From the NCBI GenBank assembly GCA_963675365.2, contig CAXXVA010000001.1, forward strand, positions 372,001 to 436,000: a stretch of DNA of 64,000 bases, given 5' to 3'. The stretch's first letter is position 1; each line of letters opens with the position of its first letter. This DNA comes from CAXXOK01 sp963675365. Lineage in GTDB: Bacteria; Bacillota; Clostridia; Christensenellales; Aristaeellaceae. A program made the translations under genes and the position numbers. Of the stretch, positions 7,600 to 15,663 are shown piece after piece. The notes below the pieces were generated by a model. The model made no database searches. It was not told the DNA's origin and saw nothing but the letters and a program-made list of their open reading frames with translations.

Positions 7600-8721
7600 A
7601 TGGCAAGTGTATCTCTGAAGAAAATTACCAAGGTGTATGCCGGCAACGTCGTTGCTGTCAGCGATTTTGATCTGGACATTGAAGATAAGGAGTTTATCGT
7701 TCTGGTCGGTCCGTCCGGCTGCGGTAAATCGACCACGCTGCGCATGGTCGCCGGCCTGGAGGAAATCACCGGCGGCGAGCTTTACATCGGCGACCGCCTG
7801 GTCAACGACGTCGCGCCCAAAGACCGCGATATCGCGATGGTGTTCCAGAACTACGCCCTGTACCCGCATATGACGGTGTTTGACAATATGGCCTTCGGCC
7901 TGAAACTGCGCAAAACCCCCAAGGCCGAGATTAAAACCCGCGTGGAAGAGACCGCCAAGGTGCTGGACATTTTCCATCTGCTCAATCGTAAGCCCAAGGC
8001 GCTTTCCGGCGGCCAGCGCCAGCGCGTTGCCCTGGGCCGTGCCATCGTGCGCGAGCCGAAAGTCTTCCTGATGGACGAACCGCTTTCCAACTTGGACGCC
8101 AAACTGCGCGTTGCCATGCGTACCGAGATCACCAAGCTGCACCAGCGGCTGCAGACCACCTTCATTTACGTAACGCATGACCAGACCGAAGCCATGACGA
8201 TGGGCACCCGCATCGTGGTCATGAAGGACGGCCTGATCCAGCAGGTGGATACCCCGCAGAACCTGTACGATTATCCCGCCAACCTGTTCGTGGCCGGCTT
8301 TATCGGCAGCCCGCAGATGAACTTCTTCGACGTGACGCTGGAAAAGACCGGGAAAGACGTCGTTGCCAAGTTCGGCGAAAACAAGATCGTCATCCCGCCC
8401 AGCAAGCTGTCCAAGTTCGCGGATGAAAGCTATATCGGCAAAGAAGTGATTCTGGGCATCCGTCCGGAGAACATCCACGACGAAGACGTGTTCGTGCAGT
8501 CCGCGCCGACCGCCGTGATTACCGCAGACGTAGACGTTACCGAGCTGATGGGCGCAGAAACCTATCTGTACCTGACCACCGGCGGCAAGGAAGGCAATAT
8601 CATTGCCCGCGTGAACCCGCGCACCACCAGCCGCGCCGGCCAGAACATCCAGGTCGCGTTCGACGTCAACCACCTGCATTTCTTCGACAAGGAAACCGAA
8701 GAAACGCTGCTGACGCGCTAA
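7600..8721 (+). CDS. Sugar ABC transporter ATP-binding protein (MsmX/UgpC/MalK type)
   Basis: This ATPase powers CUT1-type carbohydrate importers. It has Walker A GPSGCGKST (about residues 38-46), Q-loop FQNYALYPHMTV, signature LSGGQRQRVALGRA, Walker B VFLMDEPLSNLDAKLR, switch HDQTEAMTM and a C-terminal regulatory OB (TOBE) region (about 240-373) containing GIRPENIHDE. Length 373 is typical. No sugar-binding protein or permease gene is adjacent, so it is probably a multitask ATPase serving several importers, as MsmX does in Bacillus subtilis. AAGGAGG precedes the ATG. Confidence 0.92.
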   Translation: MASVSLKKITKVYAGNVVAVSDFDLDIEDKEFIVLVGPSGCGKSTTLRMVAGLEEITGGELYIGDRLVNDVAPKDRDIAMVFQNYALYPHMTVFDNMAFGLKLRKTPKAEIKTRVEETAKVLDIFHLLNRKPKALSGGQRQRVALGRAIVREPKVFLMDEPLSNLDAKLRVAMRTEITKLHQRLQTTFIYVTHDQTEAMTMGTRIVVMKDGLIQQVDTPQNLYDYPANLFVAGFIGSPQMNFFDVTLEKTGKDVVAKFGENKIVIPPSKLSKFADESYIGKEVILGIRPENIHDEDVFVQSAPTAVITADVDVTELMGAETYLYLTTGGKEGNIIARVNPRTTSRAGQNIQVAFDVNHLHFFDKETEETLLTR

Positions 8722-8735
8722 ACCAAACGCAATGC

Positions 8736-8767
8736 ATCCCCTGCCTGCAATAGGGCAGGGGATTTTT
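8736..8767 (+). terminator. Rho-independent terminator
   Basis: ATCCCCTGCC and GGGCAGGGGAT pair around a short loop and are followed by TTTTTCTT. It ends the ATPase transcript, and the next gene starts only about 27 nt later, so read-through is possible. Confidence 0.85.
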
Positions 8768-8793
8768 CTTGCCGATGAAAGGAGACGGGAACC

Positions 8794-10149
8794 TTGAGTG
8801 TATCCATTTCCTATGACGCCGATTACAGGCTGACGATCTCCGGTCTGGACTGCGCATGCGGCCTTACCCATACGCAGCCGTCGCAGGATATCTATGTAGG
8901 CAGCGGAATTGCCAAAAACACGCCCGCGTACATTAAAAAGCGCGGGCTTGGCACGCACTGTGTGCTGGTGGCCGACCAGAACACCTGGCCGCTCGCGGGG
9001 CAGGCACTGGCAGAACGGCTGACAGGCGAAGGGTTTTCCGTGATCCCCTGCGTAATCCGCCGCGACGGTGTGATGGATCCGGACGAACGCGCCTGCGGCG
9101 AGGTGCTGTTGTCCATTCAGCCGGAAACCGAATTCCTGATCGCGGTGGGCTCCGGCAGCATTACGGATACCACCCGTGTTAACGCCACGCGCTGCAAACT
9201 GCCGTTTGTGAGCGTCGGCACCGCGCCGTCGATGGACGGGTATACCTCCGTAGTCGCGCCGCTTCTATTGCGTAAGGTGAAAATCCACCGCACGGGGCTT
9301 TGTCCCGAGATTATCGTGTGCGATACTGAAATCCTGCGCACCGCGCCTATGGATATGGTGTGCTCGGGCGTGGGCGACGTGCTGGGCAAGTATATCGCCA
9401 AAGCGGACTGGATGATCGGAAGCATTATCAACGGGGAAACCTACTGCGATCTATGCGGTGAGATCGTCACCGGCGCGATCGAAAAGCTGCTTAAGAACAT
9501 CGACGCGATCAAAAACCGCACGGAGGAAGGCATTCGCATCCTGATCGAAGCGCTGCTGCTGGCGGGAGTGACGATTATGATTATCGGTAACACGCGCGCG
9601 GTGGCGTCGGCGGAACATAATATCGCGCACTACTGGGAGATGATGCAGCTCTCGCGCGGGCATCACCCGCCCGCCCACGGCGCGTCCGTCGGCGTGGCGA
9701 CGCTTTTATGCTGGACGCTGTTTACACGCTTTGCCAGGGAGGATTTATCCAAGCTTGATCTGGACGCGATCAAAGCAAGGCGCATGCCGCGCGCGGAGCG
9801 CGAAGCGTGGATGCTGAAAGCCTTCGGAGAAGAAGCCGCCAGCAGCATCATGCGCGACAATCCCGAAGATTTCCTCAGCTGGGAGGAACAGGAGCGCCGC
9901 ATCCTTGCCGCGCAGGCACACCAGCAGGAGATTCGCGATGCCATCGACCTGCTTCCGCCATATGAGGAGATTGAGCGTGCCATGAAGCAGCTCGGCGCGC
10001 TGCTCACCCCCGCGCAGTGCGGTATAGACCCGGGACTTCTGAACCTTTCCATGCACTGTGCCAAGGACTACCGCTCGCGCTATACCCTCTTCAAGCTCAT
10101 CGCCGAGTGCGGCCTGGAGGACAAGTACTTAGGCGAGTTTCCGCTGTAA
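8794..10149 (+). CDS. araM: sn-glycerol-1-phosphate dehydrogenase, AraM/EgsA type
   Basis: AraM-type enzymes reduce dihydroxyacetone phosphate to sn-glycerol 1-phosphate with NAD(P)H and need a divalent metal. The 451-residue protein has the iron-alcohol-dehydrogenase-like fold signs: AVGSGSITDTTR for nucleotide binding, PSMDGYTS, and the metal-binding histidines in SAEHNIAHYWE (about residue 270) and HGASVGVATL. The start is a TTG preceded by AAAGGAG. Bacterial G1P has been linked to heptaprenylglyceryl lipids in Bacillus; the role here is not shown by context. A terminator-like hairpin follows. Confidence 0.85.
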   Translation: MSVSISYDADYRLTISGLDCACGLTHTQPSQDIYVGSGIAKNTPAYIKKRGLGTHCVLVADQNTWPLAGQALAERLTGEGFSVIPCVIRRDGVMDPDERACGEVLLSIQPETEFLIAVGSGSITDTTRVNATRCKLPFVSVGTAPSMDGYTSVVAPLLLRKVKIHRTGLCPEIIVCDTEILRTAPMDMVCSGVGDVLGKYIAKADWMIGSIINGETYCDLCGEIVTGAIEKLLKNIDAIKNRTEEGIRILIEALLLAGVTIMIIGNTRAVASAEHNIAHYWEMMQLSRGHHPPAHGASVGVATLLCWTLFTRFAREDLSKLDLDAIKARRMPRAEREAWMLKAFGEEAASSIMRDNPEDFLSWEEQERRILAAQAHQQEIRDAIDLLPPYEEIERAMKQLGALLTPAQCGIDPGLLNLSMHCAKDYRSRYTLFKLIAECGLEDKYLGEFPL

Positions 10150-10178
10150 AGAATGTTAGGTTTCACTCCTTAAACCCT

Positions 10179-10285
10179 GACAAGGGCTTTGCCCTTGTCC
10201 CACTGCAAAAGACCGCGCGATGCGCGGTCTTTTATTGGGGTTCAGGGGTACTGCCCCTGATCGGGGTCAAAGGGGCGGAACCCCT
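10179..10285. repeat. Cluster of four GC-rich hairpins
   Basis: Four hairpins follow each other in the short convergent space: GACAAGGGC/GCCCTTGTC (10179-10199), AAAAGACCGCGC/GCGCGGTCTTTT (10207-10233), TCAGGGG/CCCCTGA (10242-10260) and AGGGG/CCCCT (10271-10285). The second has terminator form for araM. A longer pairing of GGGGTTC (10237) with GAACCCC (10278) could enclose the last two. The set resembles intergenic palindromic repeats of high-GC Clostridia, which I cannot confirm from one copy. Confidence 0.55.
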
Positions 10286-10733
10286 ATGCTTCGTACTTCG
10301 TTCGTTTCTGCGATAATAGCTCCTGGAGATGTTTGGGGGCCTGAAGTTTCCCGTAGATTTTAATGGACGCGATTTGCACGCTGAACAGCTCCGCGTCGAT
10401 TGAGCGGTCGATGATCAGGACGCCGACGACGATGACGCTCGCCTTCTTGCCCTGGGCTTTCAACCTGTGCAGATCGGCGGCCGACAGGCGGAACACGCCG
10501 ATGCCGCCGATGGTCGCGATCATCGCTTTTTCATTCTGTTCCGCGCCCTGCGAAAGCGTTTTTTCGATATACTCCTGATGGTACTCCAGTTGTTTGCGAA
10601 TCGCGGTACGGATGAAGTCGCTGCGGTTGGTATACAGCAGGTTTTCGACCAGCACGTCCATTTGCGCCAGCTCCACCACGCCGATATTCACAGCGGCCTT
10701 CTCGGTTTTTTTGATTTTAAGATTGCTTTCCAT
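10284..10733 (-). CDS. Ribbon-helix-helix (CopG-like) transcriptional regulator with extra C-terminal domain
   Basis: Residues about 15-50 (VNIGVVELAQMDVLVENLLY followed by TNRSDFIRTAIRKQLE) match a ribbon-helix-helix DNA-binding domain, which acts as a dimer in the major groove. The remaining 100 residues hold a strongly beta-patterned segment (VIVVGVLIIDRSIDAELFSV) that I cannot assign; it may bind a ligand or oligomerise. Four 11-bp-spaced repeats lie 45-85 bp upstream of the start (10778-10818) and probably form its own operator. GGAGGAAAGATC precedes the ATG. The gene is alone between convergent araM and the uxaA terminator. Confidence 0.7.
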   Translation of the reverse strand: MESNLKIKKTEKAAVNIGVVELAQMDVLVENLLYTNRSDFIRTAIRKQLEYHQEYIEKTLSQGAEQNEKAMIATIGGIGVFRLSAADLHRLKAQGKKASVIVVGVLIIDRSIDAELFSVQIASIKIYGKLQAPKHLQELLSQKRTKYEA

Positions 10734-10777
10734 GATCTTTCCTCCAATGGACCTCGATTTCGTAGTTGTATAGCCAT

Positions 10778-10818
10778 TAGTATCTATTTATATTCTATTT
10801 AGTATCTATATAGTATAT
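10778..10818. promoter_or_regulatory. Helically phased direct repeats, probable operator of the RHH regulator
   Basis: TAGTATCTAT occurs exactly at 10778 and 10800, with a TATATTCTAT variant at 10789 and TAGTATAT at 10811. The units therefore start every 11 bp, one helical turn, as expected for cooperative binding of RHH dimers. The array sits where the promoter of the minus-strand regulator gene should be, which suggests autorepression. Confidence 0.6.
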
Positions 10819-10862
10819 TTTCAAATAGAACTTGTCAAGCGCAGTGTTCGTATAAGCGAACT

Positions 10863-10895
10863 AAAAGCCGCAATCGAATAACGACTGCGGCTTTC
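10863..10895 (-). terminator. Terminator hairpin after uxaA
   Basis: AAAGCCGCAATCG and CGACTGCGGCTTT pair over 13 positions with one G-U and a 5-nt loop; on the minus strand a T-containing run follows. It lies 68 nt past the uxaA stop. Confidence 0.65.
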
Positions 10896-10963
10896 AGCTT
10901 TGGTTATTTCTGATTAAAAGCGCTTAAGCCACCTGTTGGCCAAGACATTTTTGGCGTACTCGG

Positions 10964-12439
10964 TTACAGCGTGACTCCCGTTTTGAAAATCGCGATCCCG
11001 CGGTAATCGTTCATCTCGTTGCGCGTCGGTTGACCGCCTGCTATGGAAAGAACGAAATCCATCAGCTCGTCTGTCAGCCGGTCCATGCTATGGGTGGTTA
11101 ACAGCCGTCCGGCATCAAAGTCGATCCAGCTTTTCTTGCGCGTGGCAAGCTCCGAATTGCTGGAGATTTTCACCGTGGGCACCGGCCCGCCGAACGGTGT
11201 ACCGCGGCCCGTGGAAAACAGCACGATCTGTGCGCCCGCCGCCGCAAGCGCGGTGGTCGAAACCAGATCGTTTCCGGGCGCGTTGAGCAGGGTCAGCCCC
11301 GCTTTTTCCACGCGTCCGCCGTAAGGCTGCACATCGCGCACGACGGCCGAGCCGCTTTTCTGGGTACAGCCCAGCGCCTTGTCCTCAAGCGTTGAAATCC
11401 CGCCCTGCTTGTTGCCGGGCGAGGGATTATCATAGATCGGCTGGTTATGCTCCTCGTAATAGCGCTTGAAACCGTTGATCATCCCTACGGTGTCCTGAAA
11501 CACGGCCTCGGTTTCACAGCGTTCCATCAACAGGGTTTCCGCGCCGAACATTTCGGGCACCTCGGTGAGGATGGTCGCACCGCCCATGGCGACGAGCCGG
11601 TCCGAAAATCGCCCGATCAGTGGGTTGGACGTAATGCCCGAAAGCCCGTCCGATCCGCCGCATTTGAGGCCGACGACCAGTTGATCCGCCGATATTTCCT
11701 CGCGTCTGTCGTTTTGCATGTTGTCGGCAAGCTCTTTAAGCAGCTTCATGCCGGTTTCCAGTTCGTCGTCCACGTCCTGCAGCACCATGAAGCGCACACG
11801 GGCTTGGTCATAGGCCGGCATGGCCTTGCGGATAACGTCCACCGGGCTGTTTTCACAGCCGAGCCCCACCACCAGCACACCGCCCGCGTTTGGATGCACG
11901 GCAAGATCGGCGAGGATGGTGCGGGTGTCTTCCTGGTCGTCCCCCATCTGCGAGCAACCGAAAGGATGCTCAAATACGTTAACGGATTCCACAGCGCCGC
12001 CGACAAGCGTTTGCGCGCGCTGCCGCAGAGCGCGGACGGCGTCGTTGATGCACCCGACCGTCGGGAGTATCCACAATTCGTTGCGCACGCCCGCGCGTCC
12101 GACTTTGCGCTTGTACCCCATAAATGTCCGCGCGGGAATGGACTCGATCACCGGCCGCTTGGGTACATAGCGGTAATCGAGTTCGCCTGAAAGCATGGTT
12201 TGTAGGTTGTGCGTATGCACATGTTCGCCCTGCGCAATATTCCGCGTTGCCGCGCCGATAGGCAGCCCGTACTTGATCGCAGGTTCGCCCTTCTGAATTG
12301 CGCGAAGCGCTATTTTGTGCCCAGTGGGGATCTCGTCCCGGACCGTCAGTCCGTTTTCCTGTATGCTGTCCCCCTTGTGAAACGGTTTCAGCGCGACCAC
12401 AACGTTGTCGTCGGGATGGATCAATATCGTTTGTTTCAT
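10964..12439 (-). CDS. uxaA: Altronate dehydratase
   Basis: UxaA converts D-altronate to 2-keto-3-deoxygluconate in galacturonate breakdown. The 491-residue protein has an N-terminal SAF domain (about 1-90, with EGHVHTHNL-like GEHVHTHNLQTML) and the large UxaA/GarD catalytic region with PTVGCINDAVR, EHPFGCSQMGDD, GLKCGGSDGLSGITSNPLIG and STGRGTPFGGPVPTVKISSN. Galactarate dehydratase is a relative, but the divergent uxaC supports altronate. No tagaturonate reductase (uxaB), mannonate dehydratase or KDG kinase gene is in the window. The start is the ATG at 12439. Confidence 0.92.
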   Translation of the reverse strand: MKQTILIHPDDNVVVALKPFHKGDSIQENGLTVRDEIPTGHKIALRAIQKGEPAIKYGLPIGAATRNIAQGEHVHTHNLQTMLSGELDYRYVPKRPVIESIPARTFMGYKRKVGRAGVRNELWILPTVGCINDAVRALRQRAQTLVGGAVESVNVFEHPFGCSQMGDDQEDTRTILADLAVHPNAGGVLVVGLGCENSPVDVIRKAMPAYDQARVRFMVLQDVDDELETGMKLLKELADNMQNDRREEISADQLVVGLKCGGSDGLSGITSNPLIGRFSDRLVAMGGATILTEVPEMFGAETLLMERCETEAVFQDTVGMINGFKRYYEEHNQPIYDNPSPGNKQGGISTLEDKALGCTQKSGSAVVRDVQPYGGRVEKAGLTLLNAPGNDLVSTTALAAAGAQIVLFSTGRGTPFGGPVPTVKISSNSELATRKKSWIDFDAGRLLTTHSMDRLTDELMDFVLSIAGGQPTRNEMNDYRGIAIFKTGVTL

Positions 12440-12470
12440 ACTGTTCCCCTCAAAGCCTTTCGGCTATCCA

Positions 12471-12484
12471 TGTAAATGGTTTCA
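12471..12484. promoter_or_regulatory. Operator-like palindrome upstream of uxaA
   Basis: TGTAAATGGTTTCA is an interrupted palindrome close to the LacI-family/CcpA cre pattern. It lies 32 bp before uxaA, and a related site faces the other way upstream of uxaC at 12616-12629. The binding protein is not known. Confidence 0.45.
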
Positions 12485-12573
12485 TTCCTTCGCCTATCAT
12501 ACTCCGGATCGGATTATCCGTCAATCTTACGCTGAACACTCATTTTTTTCGCCGCATACAAATTGCTCGCATC

Positions 12574-12601
12574 TTGCATTTTTCGGGAATTACTTTATAA
12601 T
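12574..12601 (+). promoter_or_regulatory. Probable uxaC promoter
   Basis: TTGCAT (12574-12579) and TATAAT (12596-12601) are 16 bp apart. Transcription would start near 12608, just before the operator-like site at 12616-12629. Confidence 0.65.
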
Positions 12602-12615
12602 AGACGCAGAAATAC

Positions 12616-12629
12616 GGTAAGCATTTACA
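12616..12629. promoter_or_regulatory. Operator-like palindrome upstream of uxaC
   Basis: GGTAAGCATTTACA is, read on the minus strand, TGTAAATGCTTACC, which matches the uxaA site (TGTAAATGGTTTCA) at 11 of 14 positions. Its place just after the predicted start point would suit a repressor that blocks uxaC. Confidence 0.45.
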
Positions 12630-12665
12630 TGGCTAAGGCCGACATCCACAATAAGGAGTATGCCG

Positions 12666-14069
12666 ATGAAAAAATTCATGGATCAGGACTTCCTGCTGAC
12701 CACGGAAACCGCGAAGCGATTGTTTCACGAGGCTGCCGAAGCCTGCCCCATTCTTGATTATCACTGCCACATCAACCCCAGGGAGATATTTGAGGACAGG
12801 CGTTACGAAAACATCACGCAGGTGTGGCTTGGCGGCGATCACTACAAGTGGCGGCTGATGCGCTGCGCGGGAATATCCGAGAAGTACATCACGGGGAACG
12901 CCAGCGACTATGATAAATTCGTGGCTTTCGCCCGGGTGCTCTCCAAATCCGTCGGCAATCCCATCTACCACTGGAGCCATCTGGAGCTTCAGCGCTTCTT
13001 CGGATATACCGGCACGCTGAACGAACAGACCGCCGACGAGGTGTGGACGCTGACCAGCAGGAAGCTCCAAAGCAAAGGCTTTTCCGTGCGCGGGCTGATC
13101 GGCATGAGCAACGTGGAGCTGATCTGCACCACCGACGATCCGGTGGACAGCCTGGAATGGCACCAAAAGCTTGCCAAGGATGAAAGCTTCGCCACCAGGG
13201 TGCTGCCCGCCTGGCGGCCGGACAAAGCCATGAACATCGAAAAGCCCGAGTTCGCCGAATACCTGCGCACGCTCGGCGAGGTTTCAGGAGTTACCGTCAC
13301 TTCCTTTGAAACCCTCAAGGACGCCCTGCGCGTGCGGCTTGCCTATTTCGACCAAAACCATTGCAGCCTGAGCGACCACGCGCTGGGCTACGCCATGTAC
13401 GTGCCCGCCGGCGACGAGGATATCGAGCGTATCTTTGCGGATAAGCTGTCCGGCAAGGCCATGACGGAGCAGGACGTGCTCAAGTTCAAGACCGCGTTCA
13501 TGCTGTTTGCCGCCGGAGAATACCGCCGCATGGGCTGGGTAATGCAACTGCACTACGGCTGCCGCCGCAACAACAACCCCAATGCCTTTGAAACCCTCGG
13601 CCCCGATACGGGCTACGATGCCATCGACACCCATACCCCGTCGGCGCAGCTCGCGGCGCTGCTGGGCGCGATGGAAGTGCAGAGCGGCCTGCCTAAAACC
13701 ATCCTGTACAGCTTAAATCCGGCCGATAACGCCGCGATTGATACTATCTGCGGCTGTTTCCAGACCGACGAGGCCGTATGCAAGATCCAGCACGGCTCCG
13801 CCTGGTGGTTCAACGACCATCTCCACGGCATGACCGAGCATTTGACTTCGCTTGCCAACCTCGGGTATCTGGCGGGCTTTATCGGCATGCTCACCGACAG
13901 CCGGAGCTTTTTAAGCTATCCGCGCCACGAGTACTTCCGCCGCATCCTCTGCCGCCAGCTCGGCGAGTGGGTGGAGGACGGCCTGTACCCCGACGATTTT
14001 GATACGCTTTCCCAGATTGTGCGCGGCGTATGCTGCGACAATGCCAGAGCCTACTTCGCCTTTCAATAG
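12666..14069 (+). CDS. uxaC: Glucuronate isomerase (uronate isomerase)
   Basis: UxaC isomerises D-glucuronate to fructuronate and D-galacturonate to tagaturonate. The 467-residue protein belongs to the amidohydrolase-like superfamily and shows DYHCHINPREIFEDRRY near residue 33, HYKWRLMRCAG, ICTTDDPVDSLEWH (about 158) and QLHYGCRRNNN (about 295). I chose the ATG at 12666, since AAGGAG is 7 nt before it; an in-frame ATG at 12660 is too close to that site. It is divergent from uxaA, sharing a 226-bp control region with paired operator-like sites. Confidence 0.95.
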   Translation: MKKFMDQDFLLTTETAKRLFHEAAEACPILDYHCHINPREIFEDRRYENITQVWLGGDHYKWRLMRCAGISEKYITGNASDYDKFVAFARVLSKSVGNPIYHWSHLELQRFFGYTGTLNEQTADEVWTLTSRKLQSKGFSVRGLIGMSNVELICTTDDPVDSLEWHQKLAKDESFATRVLPAWRPDKAMNIEKPEFAEYLRTLGEVSGVTVTSFETLKDALRVRLAYFDQNHCSLSDHALGYAMYVPAGDEDIERIFADKLSGKAMTEQDVLKFKTAFMLFAAGEYRRMGWVMQLHYGCRRNNNPNAFETLGPDTGYDAIDTHTPSAQLAALLGAMEVQSGLPKTILYSLNPADNAAIDTICGCFQTDEAVCKIQHGSAWWFNDHLHGMTEHLTSLANLGYLAGFIGMLTDSRSFLSYPRHEYFRRILCRQLGEWVEDGLYPDDFDTLSQIVRGVCCDNARAYFAFQ

Positions 14070-14098
14070 CCTCAAACGCTCACAAATCCATATCCGGC

Positions 14099-14127
14099 TT
14101 GACAAAGCGATCCGCCGAAGCTATCAT
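14099..14127 (+). promoter_or_regulatory. Probable glyQS promoter
   Basis: TTGACA (14099-14104) and TATCAT (14122-14127) are 17 bp apart, 35 bp before the start codon. The leader of about 28 nt leaves no room for a T-box. Confidence 0.7.
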
Positions 14128-14162
14128 GATACTACTTTTATCGAGCAGTATGGAGGCAAAGC

Positions 14163-15548
14163 ATGGCGGACGTAACGATGGATAAACTGGTAGCCCTGTG
14201 CAAAAACCGAGGCTTTATTTTCGCGGGCAGCGAAATTTACGGTGGCCTGGCCAACGCCTGGGATTACGGCCCGCTGGGCGTGGAACTGAAAAATAACGTT
14301 AAGCGCGCCTGGTGGCAGAAGTTTGTGCAGGAAAACAAGTACAACGTCGGCCTGGACAGCGCCATTTTAATGAACCGAAACGTATGGGTCGCCAGCGGCC
14401 ACGTGGGCACGTTCAACGATCCGCTGATGGATTGCAAGGCCTGCAAGGAGCGTTTCCGCGCCGATAAGCTGATCGAGGACTGGGGCAGGGAGCGCGGCGA
14501 GGAAATTCTCGCAGACGGCTGGAAGGACGAGCAGTACGAGCAGTTTATTGAAGAACACCAAATCGTCTGCCCCACCTGCGGCAAGCATGATTTCACGGGC
14601 ATCCGCAAATTCAATCTGATGTTTAAAACCCATCAGGGCGTCAACGAGGATACCGCCGCCGAACTGTACCTGCGTCCGGAGACCGCGCAGGGCATTTTCG
14701 TCAACTTTAAAAGCATCGTGCGCTCCACGCGCCGCAAGCTTCCCATGGGTGTATGCCAGATCGGCAAATCGTTCCGCAACGAAATCACGCCGGGCAACTT
14801 CATCTTCCGTACCCGCGAGTTTGAACAGATGGAACTGGAATTTTTCTGCAAGCCCGGCGAGGATCTGGAATGGTTCTCGTACTGGCGCGCGTTCTGCCGC
14901 GATTGGCTGCTAAACCTCAACATGCGGGAAGAAAGCCTGCGCCTGCGCGACCACAGCCAGGAGGAGCTTTCCCACTATTCCAACGCCACCACGGACTTTG
15001 AGTTCAAGTTCCCCTTTGGCTGGGGCGAGCTTTGGGGCGTTGCCGACCGCACGGACTTTGACCTCAAAGCCCACCAGCGCGTCAGCGGCGAGAGCATGGA
15101 ATACATCGATCCCGTAACCAACGAGCGCTTCATCCCCTACGTGATCGAGCCGTCACTTGGCGCCGACCGCGTGCTTTTAGCCTTCCTGTGCGACGCCTAC
15201 GAGGAACAGGAACTGGAAAACGACAGCCGCGTGGTGCTGCATCTGCACCCCGCCCTCGCGCCGTACAAGGCGGCCGTGCTGCCCCTGCAGAAAAACAAGC
15301 TTGGCGGACTGGCGACCGAAGTGTACGAAAAGCTTGCCAAGAAATTCATGGTCGATTACGACGAGACCGGCTCCATCGGCAAGCGCTACCGCCGGCAGGA
15401 TGAGATCGGCACGCCGTTCTGCATCACGGTCGATTTCGATACCGTGGAAGACCAGACCGTCACCGTGCGCGACCGCGACAGTATGGAGCAGATTCGCCTG
15501 CCTATCGACGAACTGATCCCCTACCTGGAGAGCAAGGTTACGTTTTAA
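14163..15548 (+). CDS. glyQS: Glycyl-tRNA synthetase, single-chain dimeric type
   Basis: This class II synthetase charges tRNA-Gly. The 461-residue protein is the alpha2 type, shown by the N-terminal GGLANAWDYGPLGVELKNN, the motif 2 region FRNEITPGNFIFRTREFEQMELEFF, the motif 3 region IEPSLGADRVLLAFL and an anticodon-binding C-terminal domain from about residue 355 (LHPALAPYKAAVLPL). Cysteine pairs CKAC and CPTCG (about residues 90-145) could bind zinc. The start ATG follows TGGAGGCAAAGC. The gene stands alone between its own promoter and a strong terminator. Confidence 0.97.
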   Translation: MADVTMDKLVALCKNRGFIFAGSEIYGGLANAWDYGPLGVELKNNVKRAWWQKFVQENKYNVGLDSAILMNRNVWVASGHVGTFNDPLMDCKACKERFRADKLIEDWGRERGEEILADGWKDEQYEQFIEEHQIVCPTCGKHDFTGIRKFNLMFKTHQGVNEDTAAELYLRPETAQGIFVNFKSIVRSTRRKLPMGVCQIGKSFRNEITPGNFIFRTREFEQMELEFFCKPGEDLEWFSYWRAFCRDWLLNLNMREESLRLRDHSQEELSHYSNATTDFEFKFPFGWGELWGVADRTDFDLKAHQRVSGESMEYIDPVTNERFIPYVIEPSLGADRVLLAFLCDAYEEQELENDSRVVLHLHPALAPYKAAVLPLQKNKLGGLATEVYEKLAKKFMVDYDETGSIGKRYRRQDEIGTPFCITVDFDTVEDQTVTVRDRDSMEQIRLPIDELIPYLESKVTF

Positions 15549-15584
15549 GAAAATTTCCGCGCTGATTTAACAGATCAGCCGTTG

Positions 15585-15623
15585 CACAAACGGGACTGCG
15601 ACCAGCGTCGCAGTCCCGTTTGT
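15585..15623. terminator. Strong terminator hairpin after glyQS
   Basis: CACAAACGGGACTGCGAC and its exact complement form an 18-bp stem with a 3-nt loop. The T run after it is poor (TGTATGCG), so it may act as a bidirectional block between the convergent glyQS and the GerMN gene. Confidence 0.65.
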
Positions 15624-15663
15624 GTATGCGTTCCTGTTCGCAACAGATTTTTTCGTATATTCA

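Noticed and set aside
7576..8958. Minus-strand open frame of 460 codons opposite the MsmX-like ATPase
   Set aside because: The plus strand carries all ABC ATPase motifs; the opposite frame has no family features.
14105..14162. Possible T-box leader before glyQS
   Set aside because: The predicted promoter leaves a leader of about 28 nt, far too short for a T-box.
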